Source: Bordetella genomosp. 8 (GTDB taxonomy: Bacteria > Pseudomonadota > Gammaproteobacteria > Burkholderiales > Burkholderiaceae_B). From it: a DNA stretch of 64,000 nt. Positions 56,680-64,000 of this stretch are shown one piece after another. A model generated the notes under the pieces. The model did no database searches. It was not told the DNA's origin and worked only from the letters and a program-made list of their open reading frames with translations. The stretch spans positions 1,984,001-2,048,000 of the forward strand of contig NZ_CP021108.1 in the NCBI RefSeq assembly GCF_002119685.1. The letters are read 5' to 3'. Each line of letters begins with the position of its first letter. The first letter of the stretch is position 1. A program made the translations under genes and the position numbers.

Positions 56680-58281
56680 ATGGCTCCCCGCGCTCCCGCC
56701 ACGCCGCACTCCGCCGGCCAGGTGTTGCCGTTCCGCCAATCGCTGATGGCGATGCTGGGCATGTGTTTCGTGGTCATGATGGTGGCCATCGACCAGACGG
56801 TCGTCGGCACTGCCTTGCCCACCGTCGTCGCCGAACTGAAGGGCTTCGACCTGTATGCGTGGGTGGCGACCTCCTACCTGCTGACCTCGGTTATCACCGT
56901 TCCCATCTTCGGGCGCCTGGGCGACTACTACGGCCGCAAGCCCTTCGTCGTGTCGGCCATCGTGGTATTCACCGCCGCGTCGGCGCTGTGCGGGGCCGCC
57001 GACAGCATGCTGTTCCTGGTGATCGCGCGCGCGCTGCAAGGCATAGGCGGCGGCATGCTGGTGGGAACGGCGTTCGCGTGCATACCCGATCTGTTTCCGG
57101 ATTCCTACGTGCGCCTGCGCTGGCAGGTCATGTTCAGTACGGCTTTCGGCATCGCCAATGCGGTCGGGCCGTCGCTGGGCGGGTTCCTCACGGAGTACTA
57201 CGGCTGGCGTTCGGTGTTCTACGTCAACATCCCGGTCGGTCTCCTCGGCTTGTACTTCGCCTGCCGGCATCTGCCGCACCTGCGGCACAGCGACCCCAAC
57301 CAGAAAATCCGTCTGGACTGGCCCGGTGCGCTGTTGATCGCGCTGGCGCTCGGGGGCCTGCAGCTGGTGGTGGAGCTCTTGCCGGGCAAGGGCGTCGACA
57401 GCGTGACGGTGTCGCTGGCCGCGGCCAGCGTGGTGGCCTTCGGACTGTTGTTCTGGTGGGAGCGGCGCTGCGAACAGCCGCTGCTGCCTTTCGACATGTT
57501 CCGCAATGCCAGCCTCGCGCCCTTGTTCGTGCTGGCCCTGCTGGTCGGCGTGTCGATGTTCTCGCTGCTTTTCTACGCGCCCCTGCTGCTGCAGGGCGGC
57601 TTCGGGCTATCCCCCAAGGATGCCGGCTTGTTGATCACGCCCATGGTGGTGTGCATCACCGTGGGCAGCATCGCCAACGGCCGCATCGTCACGCGGATCA
57701 AGAACCCGAACAATATGTTGTATGTCGGGTTCCTGCTGATGTGCCTGGCCACGGCGGGCGTCATTTCCACCCACAGCTACACGCCGGGCTGGCTCATCGC
57801 CACCTATATGCTGGCCGCCGGACTGGCCCTGGGCTTCATCATGCCCAACCTGACGGTTTTCGCGCAGGAGACGGCGGGCCGCGCGCATCTGGGCATCGCC
57901 ACCGCTTTGCTGCAGTCGCTGCGCATGGTCGGCGGCATGGTCGGTACCGCGGTGGTGGGCACCATGGTCAACCACAGCTATGTCAGCGGCGTGCGTACGT
58001 CCCTGGAGAGTGGCCAGGCGACGCGCTGGCTGGATGCCTTGGACGATCCGCAGATACTGGTCAATCCTTCCGCGCAAGCCCAATTCCTGCAGCAGGTGGC
58101 CGCCGTGGGCCGTGACGGCGCGGCCTATCTCGAGGCGGCCCGCGTGTCGCTGGTCGGCGCCATCCATGACGGACAGATCATCGTGCTGGCGATATGCATC
58201 CTGTCGCTGTGGTTCGTGCGCCGCGTGCCTCCCGTACGCCTGACCCGCCATAGCAAGGTCGCCAGCGCCCCCGCGGAGTAA
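56680..58281 (+). CDS. DHA2-family MFS multidrug efflux protein (EmrB/QacA type)
   Basis: A 533-residue drug:proton antiporter with 14 predicted helices. The family motif C-like segment and the start GMCFVVMMVAIDQTVVGTAL, GRLGDYYGRKP (motif A) are visible. Followed 2 bases later by a MarR gene, forming a self-regulated efflux unit. No EmrA-type adaptor is nearby, so export would be to the periplasm. Confidence 0.92.
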   Translation: MAPRAPATPHSAGQVLPFRQSLMAMLGMCFVVMMVAIDQTVVGTALPTVVAELKGFDLYAWVATSYLLTSVITVPIFGRLGDYYGRKPFVVSAIVVFTAASALCGAADSMLFLVIARALQGIGGGMLVGTAFACIPDLFPDSYVRLRWQVMFSTAFGIANAVGPSLGGFLTEYYGWRSVFYVNIPVGLLGLYFACRHLPHLRHSDPNQKIRLDWPGALLIALALGGLQLVVELLPGKGVDSVTVSLAAASVVAFGLLFWWERRCEQPLLPFDMFRNASLAPLFVLALLVGVSMFSLLFYAPLLLQGGFGLSPKDAGLLITPMVVCITVGSIANGRIVTRIKNPNNMLYVGFLLMCLATAGVISTHSYTPGWLIATYMLAAGLALGFIMPNLTVFAQETAGRAHLGIATALLQSLRMVGGMVGTAVVGTMVNHSYVSGVRTSLESGQATRWLDALDDPQILVNPSAQAQFLQQVAAVGRDGAAYLEAARVSLVGAIHDGQIIVLAICILSLWFVRRVPPVRLTRHSKVASAPAE

Positions 58282-58283
58282 AC

Positions 58284-58727
58284 ATGCCGAAGGAGCAACA
58301 AGGGCTGCATACGGTGCAGATGCTGGGCCAGGCCTATCGCGCGATGATGGCGGCCTTCGAGGCGAACGTGGGCCACGCCTTGCCGCGCTGGCGCATCCTG
58401 CTCGCCCTGCATGAGGCCGGCGCGTTATCGCAGAAAGTGCTGGCTGAACGCTGCCGCCTGGATCCCGCATCCCTGACGCGGCAGCTGCAGGCCATGGAAG
58501 CCCTGGGCTGGATCAGCCGCACCGTCGACGAAAACGACAATCGTCTGATCAACGCCGTGCTCACGCCGCAAGGCAAGCGTGTGGTTGCCGATGCGCTGCC
58601 GCGACGCGCGGCGTTTTTCGACCATGCCATGCAGGGGCTCACCGCCGAACAGATCCGGAGCTGCCACGAAGTCCTGGCCACGCTGGAGGACAATTTCAAG
58701 GCTGCCCAGCAACGCGTGGCAGGGTGA
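58284..58727 (+). CDS. MarR-family regulator
   Basis: A 147-residue winged-helix repressor (LAERCRLDPASLTRQLQAME recognition part, RTVDENDNRLINAVLTPQG wing). Its place immediately after the efflux gene and the paired palindromes upstream of that gene suggest it represses the operon until a ligand binds. Confidence 0.92.
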   Translation: MPKEQQGLHTVQMLGQAYRAMMAAFEANVGHALPRWRILLALHEAGALSQKVLAERCRLDPASLTRQLQAMEALGWISRTVDENDNRLINAVLTPQGKRVVADALPRRAAFFDHAMQGLTAEQIRSCHEVLATLEDNFKAAQQRVAG

Positions 58728-58764
58728 TGCCTGGCAGGGTAACGCGTGTCCACGACGGTCCACG

Positions 58765-58803
58765 AAAGAATGCCGGCTCCCATACGGGAGCCGGCATTCT
58801 TTC
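58765..58803. terminator. bidirectional intrinsic terminator
   Basis: AAAGAATGCCGGCTCCC and GGGAGCCGGCATTCTTT form a perfect 17-bp stem with an ATAC loop, flanked by A on one side and T on the other. It serves marR on the plus strand and the DUF3309 gene on the minus strand. Confidence 0.92.
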
Positions 58804-58819
58804 CCCCGCGGACTGGACG

Positions 58820-58978
58820 CTATATGGCGCCAACCAGCAGCAGCACGATGACGATGACCAACACCAGTCCCAGGCCGCCGCTGGGGTAGTAGCCCCAGCT
58901 GCGGCTGTGCGGCCAGGTGGGCAGGGCGCCGACCAAGAGCAGAATCAAAATGATCAACAAGATGGTTCCGAGAGTCAT
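58820..58978 (-). CDS. DUF3309 small membrane protein
   Basis: A 52-residue protein of two hydrophobic helices with WPHSRSWGYYPSGGLGLVLV between and after them, the mark of DUF3309. AAGGAG precedes the ATG at 58978. Members are common stress-associated proteins of unknown function. Confidence 0.85.
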   Translation of the reverse strand: MTLGTILLIILILLLVGALPTWPHSRSWGYYPSGGLGLVLVIVIVLLLVGAI

Positions 58979-59214
58979 GTCATTCTCCTTATGCCGGTTG
59001 AAAGACCGAACAACCGATAGGCGATGCGCGATTCGCATCACATCTGACGATGAGCAAAAATCGGACCCGACTTACAGCTGCAAACACCATCGGCGAGAAA
59101 AAGCAAATCATCCGTACGAAGGATGTTGCCCAAATACGTCGCTAATCCTTAAGCGTTACACACTGACATATGCCGCTTCGATACGATAAGTCGACCATCG
59201 CACGGAGATCGGAC

Positions 59215-59490
59215 ATGACCTACGATAACAACGCCATTAACGATCGCGCCGCGCATGTGATCTGGTTCGAAACCTCGGCCGGCGCCAGGACGATCAAGGC
59301 CGGCGTTTCCTGGGAATTACTGCGGGATCGCTTCGGCGCCCGCATGGAAGAAGAAGACCTGCTGACGGCGTATCGCGGCAATAGCCGTATGCTGCACGCG
59401 CTGGCGCAGCGCAAGTTCCTGGAAAGCCATCCAGTGCCTGTGATGCTGGGCCAGTCGGACTTCGCCGACGAAGGCCGGCACGGCCGGTAG
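59215..59490 (+). CDS. DUF1488-like small protein
   Basis: A 91-residue protein with VIWFETSAGARTIKAGVSWE and LHALAQRKFLE segments resembling DUF1488, whose members are short, of unknown role and often stress-linked. GGAG lies 9 bases before the ATG at 59215; an earlier ATG at 59170 lacks one. Convergent with the MocR gene. Confidence 0.6.
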   Translation: MTYDNNAINDRAAHVIWFETSAGARTIKAGVSWELLRDRFGARMEEEDLLTAYRGNSRMLHALAQRKFLESHPVPVMLGQSDFADEGRHGR

Positions 59491-59511
59491 GTCTGGCGAC
59501 GCGGGCGTCTC

Positions 59512-60945
59512 TCAGTGCTTGCCGCCCACGATACGCCCGAGCGTCTTGATCGCCGCCTGCAGTTCCGCGCTCATGGGATGCGAGCAACTGACACGTAAAA
59601 AGTGCTCGTAGCGATCCGAGTTGGAAAACATGCGACCGGGCGCGACGCGTATGCCGTCCCGCAACGCCAGTTCGAATACATCCTTGGACGAACGCGCGTC
59701 AGGCATTTCCACCCATAGCAGCATCCCGCCCCGGGGCACGCTCAGGCGCGTCCCGCGCGGGAAGTGTTCCGCTATCGCGTGCGCCATGCCTTCGCGCTGT
59801 GTCTTCAGCCGCCGCCGCAGGCGCATCAGGTGGCGATCGTAGGCCTTGGATTGCAGGACTTCCGCGATGGCGAGCTGCGGCGTCGCGCCGTTCGGGCGGC
59901 TTTGGACGAATTTCAGCATGGCCAGCCGGGCTTTCCAGCGGCCGCCTATCATCCATCCCAGGCGTGATCCCGGCGCCAGGGTCTTCTGCATGGACGCGCA
60001 GTAGATGACGTTGCCGTCGCGGTCCCATGCCTTCGCGGCGCGCAGCGGCTCGTCGCCGTCCGCCAGCGCGCCGTAGGTGTCGTCCTCGATCAATGGAATG
60101 GCCTGGCGCTCGCACAGCGCGACCAGCCGCGCCTTGTCCTCGTCCGGCATGATGCTGCCCAGCGGGTTGTGCAGGTTCGGCACCACCACCACCGCCTTGA
60201 TGTCGGCGTGGGTCTGGAAAGCCAGGTCCAGGGCCTCGATCGACAGCCCCCGCTGCGGACTGGTGGGAATTTCCAGCGCGCGCATGCCCAGGCTGCCGAT
60301 GACCTGCAGCAGTCCGAAGTAGGCCGGCGATTCCACTGCGATGGTATCGCCCGGGCCGGCCACCGCGCGCAGCGCGATGTTCAGCGCTTCTATGCACCCA
60401 TGGGTAACGATGATGTCCTCGGGGCTCGCGTTGATGCCGGCGTCCAGTGCGCGCCTGGCCAGCGTCGCGCGCAAATAGGGATGGCCCTGGTGCGGCGCCG
60501 GCCGCGCCAGCGATTCCGGATAGCGGCGCACGGCGCGCAGCATGGCCTGCTTCAACGCGTCGACGGGGTAGGCGTCCGGTGGCGCGACCGAGTTGGCGAA
60601 ATCGACGCGCGGCGGATGCATCGCGCTCTTGGCGATGAAGTCGGAAACGCGGTCATGGATGCCGACGTAGGATGCGGCGTCCAGGACCTGGCGCGTGTCC
60701 GGCTCGTCGACCGGCAACAGCTTGGCGCGCTGGGTCTTGAGCACGAAGTAGCCGGAGCGCGGCCGCGCTTCGATCAGGCCGTCGTCCTCCAGGCTGCGAC
60801 AGGCTTGCAAGGCGGTGCTGATGCTGACCTGGTGGAGCCGGACCAGGGTGCGCACCGATGGCATGCGCGAGGTGGGGGCGAGGACTCCGGAATAGATTGC
60901 TTGCCGGTAATGTTCGGCCAAACGCTGATACAGAGGCTGTTCCAT
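59512..60945 (-). CDS. MocR-type regulator (GntR DNA-binding plus aminotransferase domain)
   Basis: A 477-residue protein with an N-terminal GntR winged helix (about 1-75: YRQAIYSGVLAPTSRMPSVR) joined to a fold-type I aminotransferase domain that binds PLP through the lysine of SMQKTLAPGSRLGWM. MocR proteins such as PdxR and GabR sense PLP adducts and control neighbouring genes. The divergent DUF2917 gene is the nearest candidate target; no pdx or gab genes are present. Confidence 0.92.
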   Translation of the reverse strand: MEQPLYQRLAEHYRQAIYSGVLAPTSRMPSVRTLVRLHQVSISTALQACRSLEDDGLIEARPRSGYFVLKTQRAKLLPVDEPDTRQVLDAASYVGIHDRVSDFIAKSAMHPPRVDFANSVAPPDAYPVDALKQAMLRAVRRYPESLARPAPHQGHPYLRATLARRALDAGINASPEDIIVTHGCIEALNIALRAVAGPGDTIAVESPAYFGLLQVIGSLGMRALEIPTSPQRGLSIEALDLAFQTHADIKAVVVVPNLHNPLGSIMPDEDKARLVALCERQAIPLIEDDTYGALADGDEPLRAAKAWDRDGNVIYCASMQKTLAPGSRLGWMIGGRWKARLAMLKFVQSRPNGATPQLAIAEVLQSKAYDRHLMRLRRRLKTQREGMAHAIAEHFPRGTRLSVPRGGMLLWVEMPDARSSKDVFELALRDGIRVAPGRMFSNSDRYEHFLRVSCSHPMSAELQAAIKTLGRIVGGKH

Positions 60946-61122
60946 CGCTCAATCATTGCGTACGCCAGCAGAGACGCAACAGGCACAGTTGTAGAGGAAT
61001 CTGACGGTAACAGAAATCCTAGATGTCAATTGCTTCCGTGCACAAATCTCGGTCCTGTACCTGGGACGTCGCGCAGACGGCGCCTAAGCTGCACAGGTCT
61101 GGCAACACACTTGGAGGTAATT

Positions 61123-61473
61123 GTGAAAACGCATCGCGCCGACTGGGATATTTCGCTTTCATGCGGTGAAACACGCGTGGTTTATCTGCCACGGCGTGCG
61201 CTTATCCTGGGAGTCAAAGGGCAGGTGACTGTCGTTGAACGTGTGGGTGGCATCGGTGATGGCGGCTTCAGCCTGTGCATTCCGGTACGTGCGGGCGAAT
61301 CGCACGAGCTGACCTATGGCGGCCAGGTGCTGGTCCGTGCCACGCAGGTTTCCAATCTGCACATCGTCCCGCCGCAGCCGTATTTCGCGGTATGGCGCGC
61401 GCGCTGCGCGCGCATGTTCAAAGGCTTGCAGCAAACGGCTTCCGCCGTCAGCCGCCACCTGCACGGCGCATGA
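61123..61473 (+). CDS. DUF2917-type protein
   Basis: A 116-residue protein starting at GTG, six bases after TTGGAGG. The core RVVYLPRRALILGVKGQVTV and a Gly-rich beta stretch fit DUF2917, of unknown function. The frame is open far upstream to 60169 but overlaps the MocR gene there. Divergent from MocR, with 177 bases between them for shared control. Confidence 0.65.
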   Translation: MKTHRADWDISLSCGETRVVYLPRRALILGVKGQVTVVERVGGIGDGGFSLCIPVRAGESHELTYGGQVLVRATQVSNLHIVPPQPYFAVWRARCARMFKGLQQTASAVSRHLHGA

Positions 61474-61481
61474 AAGGCGTT

Positions 61482-63107
61482 TCAGGCGGCGCGCGTTCCG
61501 TGGCGTGCGACGATATCCCGTGCGACCGCTTCCGCGATCTCGATGCCATCGATGGCCGCGGAATAGATTCCGCCCGCATACCCGGCGCCTTCCCCGGCCG
61601 GGTACAGTCCGGCCGTGTTGATGCTTTGGCAGTCGTCGTCGCGGCGCTTGATGCGCAGAGGCGACGAGGTACGCGTTTCGACGCCGGTCAATATCGCATC
61701 GCCCATGGCATAACCCTTGATCTTGCGATCGAACGCCGGCAGGGCTTCACGGATGGCTTCGATCGCATAATCGGGTAAGGCGGTCGACAGGTCGGTCGGC
61801 GTCACGCCAGGCGTATAGGAAGGTTGCACCGCGCCCAGTGTGGTCGACGGCCGCCGCGCCAGGAAGTCTTCCACGCGTTGTCCCGGTGCGAGATAGCCGC
61901 CGCCGCCCAGCTCGAATGCGCGCGATTCCCAGAACCGCTGGAAGTCGATACCCGCCAGCGGGCCGCCCGGGTAGTCGTCCGGGGTAATGCCCACCACGAT
62001 GCCCGCGTTGGCATTGCGCTCGGCGCGCGAGTACTGGCTCATGCCATTGGTGACCACGCGATTCGGCTCGGAAGTGGCGGCCACCACGGTCCCGCCAGGG
62101 CACATGCAGAAGCTGTACACCGACCTGCCGTTGTTGCAGTGATGCACCAGTTTGTAGTCCGCGGCGCCGAGCACGGGATGGCGCACATGCTTGCCGAAGC
62201 GGGCGCGGTCGATCAGGCTTTGCGGATGTTCGATGCGAAAACCGATCGAAAACGGCTTGGCTTCCAGGTAGACGCCGCGCTCGTGCAGCATCTGGAAGGT
62301 ATCGCGGGCGCTATGGCCGACCGCAAGCACGAGATGCGTGCAGGGCAGGTATTCGCCGCCGGCCAGCGTCAGGCCGCGCACCCGGCCGCCGTCCAGGTCC
62401 AGGTCTTCCACCCGGCTCTGGAAGCGGACCTCCCCGCCCAGCGCCTCGATGGACGCGCGCATCTTCTCCACCATGCTGACCAGGCGGAACGTGCCGATGT
62501 GAGGCTTGCTGACGTATAGGATTTCTTCCGGCGCGCCGGCCAGGACGAACTCTTCCAGCACTTTGCGGCCCAGATGGCGAGGATCCTTGATCTGGCTGTA
62601 AAGCTTGCCGTCGGAGAACGTCCCCGCGCCACCTTCGCCGAACTGGACATTCGACTCCGGATCCAGCACCCGCTTGCGCCAGAGGCCGAATGTATCCTTC
62701 GTTCTTTCCCGTACAGATTTGCCCCGCTCCAGAATAATGGGACGAAAACCCATCTGCGCGAGGATCAATCCCGCGAACAGGCCACAGGGACCCATGCCGA
62801 CCACCACAGGGCGGGACGCGTCGGGAGCCATGGCGGCGTTCGCGACGAATCTGTACTGCATATCAGGCGTTTCGGCGACGTGCGGATCGCCAGCACAGTT
62901 GGCGCGCACGGCCGTCTCGTCGCGCAGCTGTACATCGACGGTATAGACCAGCTGGATGTTGTCGCGCTTGCGGGCGTCGTAGCCGCGGCGGTAGACATGC
63001 AGGGATAGCAGATCGGAGGGGGGGATGGCGAGGCGCTTGGCGACGGCTTGGGCCAGCGCCGGTTCGGGATGATCAAGCGGAAGCTTGACTTCGGAAATAC
63101 GTAGCAT
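61482..63107 (-). CDS. NAD(P)/FAD-dependent oxidoreductase (uncharacterised FAD dehydrogenase family)
   Basis: A 541-residue flavoprotein. An N-terminal domain of about 100 residues precedes the FAD Rossmann motif GMGPCGLFAGLILAQMG, and FGEGGAGTFSDGKLYSQI plus YPAGEGAGYAGGIYSAA complete the FAD site. This group is widespread and conserved but has no proven substrate. Single gene, convergent with the DUF2917 gene. Confidence 0.88.
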   Translation of the reverse strand: MLRISEVKLPLDHPEPALAQAVAKRLAIPPSDLLSLHVYRRGYDARKRDNIQLVYTVDVQLRDETAVRANCAGDPHVAETPDMQYRFVANAAMAPDASRPVVVGMGPCGLFAGLILAQMGFRPIILERGKSVRERTKDTFGLWRKRVLDPESNVQFGEGGAGTFSDGKLYSQIKDPRHLGRKVLEEFVLAGAPEEILYVSKPHIGTFRLVSMVEKMRASIEALGGEVRFQSRVEDLDLDGGRVRGLTLAGGEYLPCTHLVLAVGHSARDTFQMLHERGVYLEAKPFSIGFRIEHPQSLIDRARFGKHVRHPVLGAADYKLVHHCNNGRSVYSFCMCPGGTVVAATSEPNRVVTNGMSQYSRAERNANAGIVVGITPDDYPGGPLAGIDFQRFWESRAFELGGGGYLAPGQRVEDFLARRPSTTLGAVQPSYTPGVTPTDLSTALPDYAIEAIREALPAFDRKIKGYAMGDAILTGVETRTSSPLRIKRRDDDCQSINTAGLYPAGEGAGYAGGIYSAAIDGIEIAEAVARDIVARHGTRAA

Positions 63108-63212
63108 GGTGTGGGAATCCGGCGCCGCTTATGGCGCATAGGGCGCGGGCGCCCGATGGGCCCGCAGGCTGCAGTGTAGCAAGCAGCCAGGGCCCATCGC
63201 GGCTCAACGCGG

Positions 63213-63404
63213 CTATTCCCCCAGCCGCCCTCCGCCTTGCGGGGACGGGGGCGAATCCGGCGGATCGCCAGGCGTGGGTGGATCGCCGGGAATGGGCGGC
63301 TCGCCCGGGGCGGGTTCCCGGTGAGGCGCGTCCGCGATCAGGTCTTCGACGACATGCGCCGAGCTTGGCGTGCGCGGATTCAAGGTATTGGGCGCGATGG
63401 ACAT
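63213..63404 (-). CDS. small proline-rich hypothetical protein
   Basis: A 63-residue protein ending in proline-rich repeats (GEPPIPGDPPTPGDPPDSPP). GGGGA lies before the ATG at 63404. No family is recognised; the low complexity makes it less certain. It is divergent from the entericidin gene. Confidence 0.45.
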   Translation of the reverse strand: MSIAPNTLNPRTPSSAHVVEDLIADAPHREPAPGEPPIPGDPPTPGDPPDSPPSPQGGGRLGE

Positions 63405-63593
63405 GGCGATCCCCCTGTGTGGATGGACCTTGCAAGTTGCAAGCGCCATACCCGTATGGCCGGCCAGGGGCAAGGGCGAATGGTCTGAAACTGCTGGGCA
63501 CGAGCCTTGCTGAGAGGTACACGTCTGGATGGGCGACCAAAGCGTCCAGGATCCGGAAACTTCCATCCATACGACTCCATAAAGGAAAGACCG

Positions 63594-63731
63594 ATGAAAA
63601 ACAAAGCCATTCTCGCTGTTCTGCTCGCCGTTGCCGCCCTGTCGGCCGGCTGCAATACCGTTTCCGGCGCTGGTAAGGATATCGAGCGCGGCGGTGAAAA
63701 AATCCAGGGCGCGGCCGATCGCAATAAGTGA
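63594..63731 (+). CDS. entericidin A/B-family lipoprotein
   Basis: A 45-residue lipoprotein precursor: signal peptide with lipobox LSAGC (C at about 20) and a mature NTVSGAGKDIERGGEKIQGA tail, typical of EcnA/EcnB. Entericidins are small envelope lipoproteins linked to stationary-phase lysis control. AAGGAAAG precedes the ATG at 63594. Confidence 0.92.
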   Translation: MKNKAILAVLLAVAALSAGCNTVSGAGKDIERGGEKIQGAADRNK

Positions 63732-63828
63732 TGCACCAGGCGCTGACGGCCCCGTCTAGGACGGGGCCGCCGGTGTCATGTCTGTTTCGTGCGTGTGGTT
63801 ACGTTGAAATCCGCTGGAGGCGATAACA

Positions 63829-64000
63829 ATGTTCAGAACCATGCCCTCGCTTACGCCGGATCAATTCCGTTGGTTGAAGGAATTGCGTTCGCGTGCGTCG
63901 CTGGTGGGATTCGAGATACCCGAACCCGTGCGGGGACAACTGGCAGCCTTGAATTACATCGAGGACCGCGACGGCAAGTCGACGGTCACGCGGCCCGGCG
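63829..64000 (+). CDS. 5' end of an unidentified gene (partial)
   Basis: Starts at ATG 63829 after CTGGAGG and reads MFRTMPSLTPDQFRWLKELR with a continuing open frame to the window edge (57 codons). No family is recognised from this fragment. Confidence 0.6.
   Translation, partial: MFRTMPSLTPDQFRWLKELRSRASLVGFEIPEPVRGQLAALNYIEDRDGKSTVTRPG

Noticed and set aside
63748..63768. GGCCCCGTC/GACGGGGCC hairpin after the entericidin gene taken as a terminator
   Set aside because: The stem is perfect but no T-run follows, so intrinsic termination is not supported.

Overview
This is a chromosomal segment of a high-GC betaproteobacterium. Gene content and order (rlmN-rodZ-ispG-hisS-yfgM-bamB-der, hfq-hflX-hflK-hflC-hisZ-purA, rpsU-dnaG-rpoD) and the close protein resemblance point to Bordetella or a near relative in the Alcaligenaceae. 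That assignment is an inference from recalled family sequences, not a search.

Layout. 1-5.3 kb: small metabolic and transport genes (MOSC protein, Gdx/SugE-type SMR exporter, ferredoxin-reductase, DadA-like dehydrogenase, orphan UgpB-like binding protein) closed by a strong terminator. 5.4-14.4 kb: a compact type IVB (thin, R64/TcpA-like) pilus cassette pilL-N-O-P-Q-R-S-V with overlapping or nearly touching genes. It has no prepilin peptidase, lytic transglycosylase, pilM or shufflon recombinase in the window. 14.4-19.3 kb: alaS-tusA, then rpsP-rimM-trmD, where RimM carries an unusual Ser/Ala-rich insertion and rplS is not next to trmD. 19.4-22.3 kb: valS on the minus strand. 22.4-39.0 kb: a long run of housekeeping genes on the plus strand for nucleotide supply, tRNA and rRNA modification, isoprenoid synthesis, outer-membrane assembly, ribosome GTPases, histidine synthesis, Hfq, HflX/K/C and purine synthesis. 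39.0-44.3 kb: the macromolecular synthesis operon rpsU-dnaG-rpoD, with a 668-bp leader before rpoD.

44.35-46.04 kb: a tRNA-Ile2(CAU) gene whose 3' end is repeated (35 bp identical) 1.6 kb downstream. Between the copies lie the C-terminal remnant of a tyrosine integrase, a fragment of a small phage-type membrane protein, and an OafA-like acyltransferase of visibly lower GC. This looks like a collapsed prophage or island that kept one cargo gene, probably a surface-polysaccharide modifier.

46.1-64 kb: accessory genes. These are an AraC regulator followed by an amidohydrolase/DoxX/XapX/DUF1275 group; an OPT transporter; a DacC-type carboxypeptidase; ornithine cyclodeaminase with a convergent Lrp-type regulator; an EmrB/QacA-type efflux pump with its MarR regulator and a visible paired operator; small membrane and stress proteins (DUF3309, DUF1488-like, entericidin); a MocR regulator divergent from a DUF2917 gene; and a large FAD oxidoreductase.

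The most rewarding targets are the self-contained type IVB pilus cassette, the prophage scar at tRNA-Ile2, the RimM insertion, and several probable short transcripts or long leaders (upstream of hisZ, of rpoD, and on the minus strand near 50.6 kb). No CRISPR array, intact insertion sequence or rRNA was seen.
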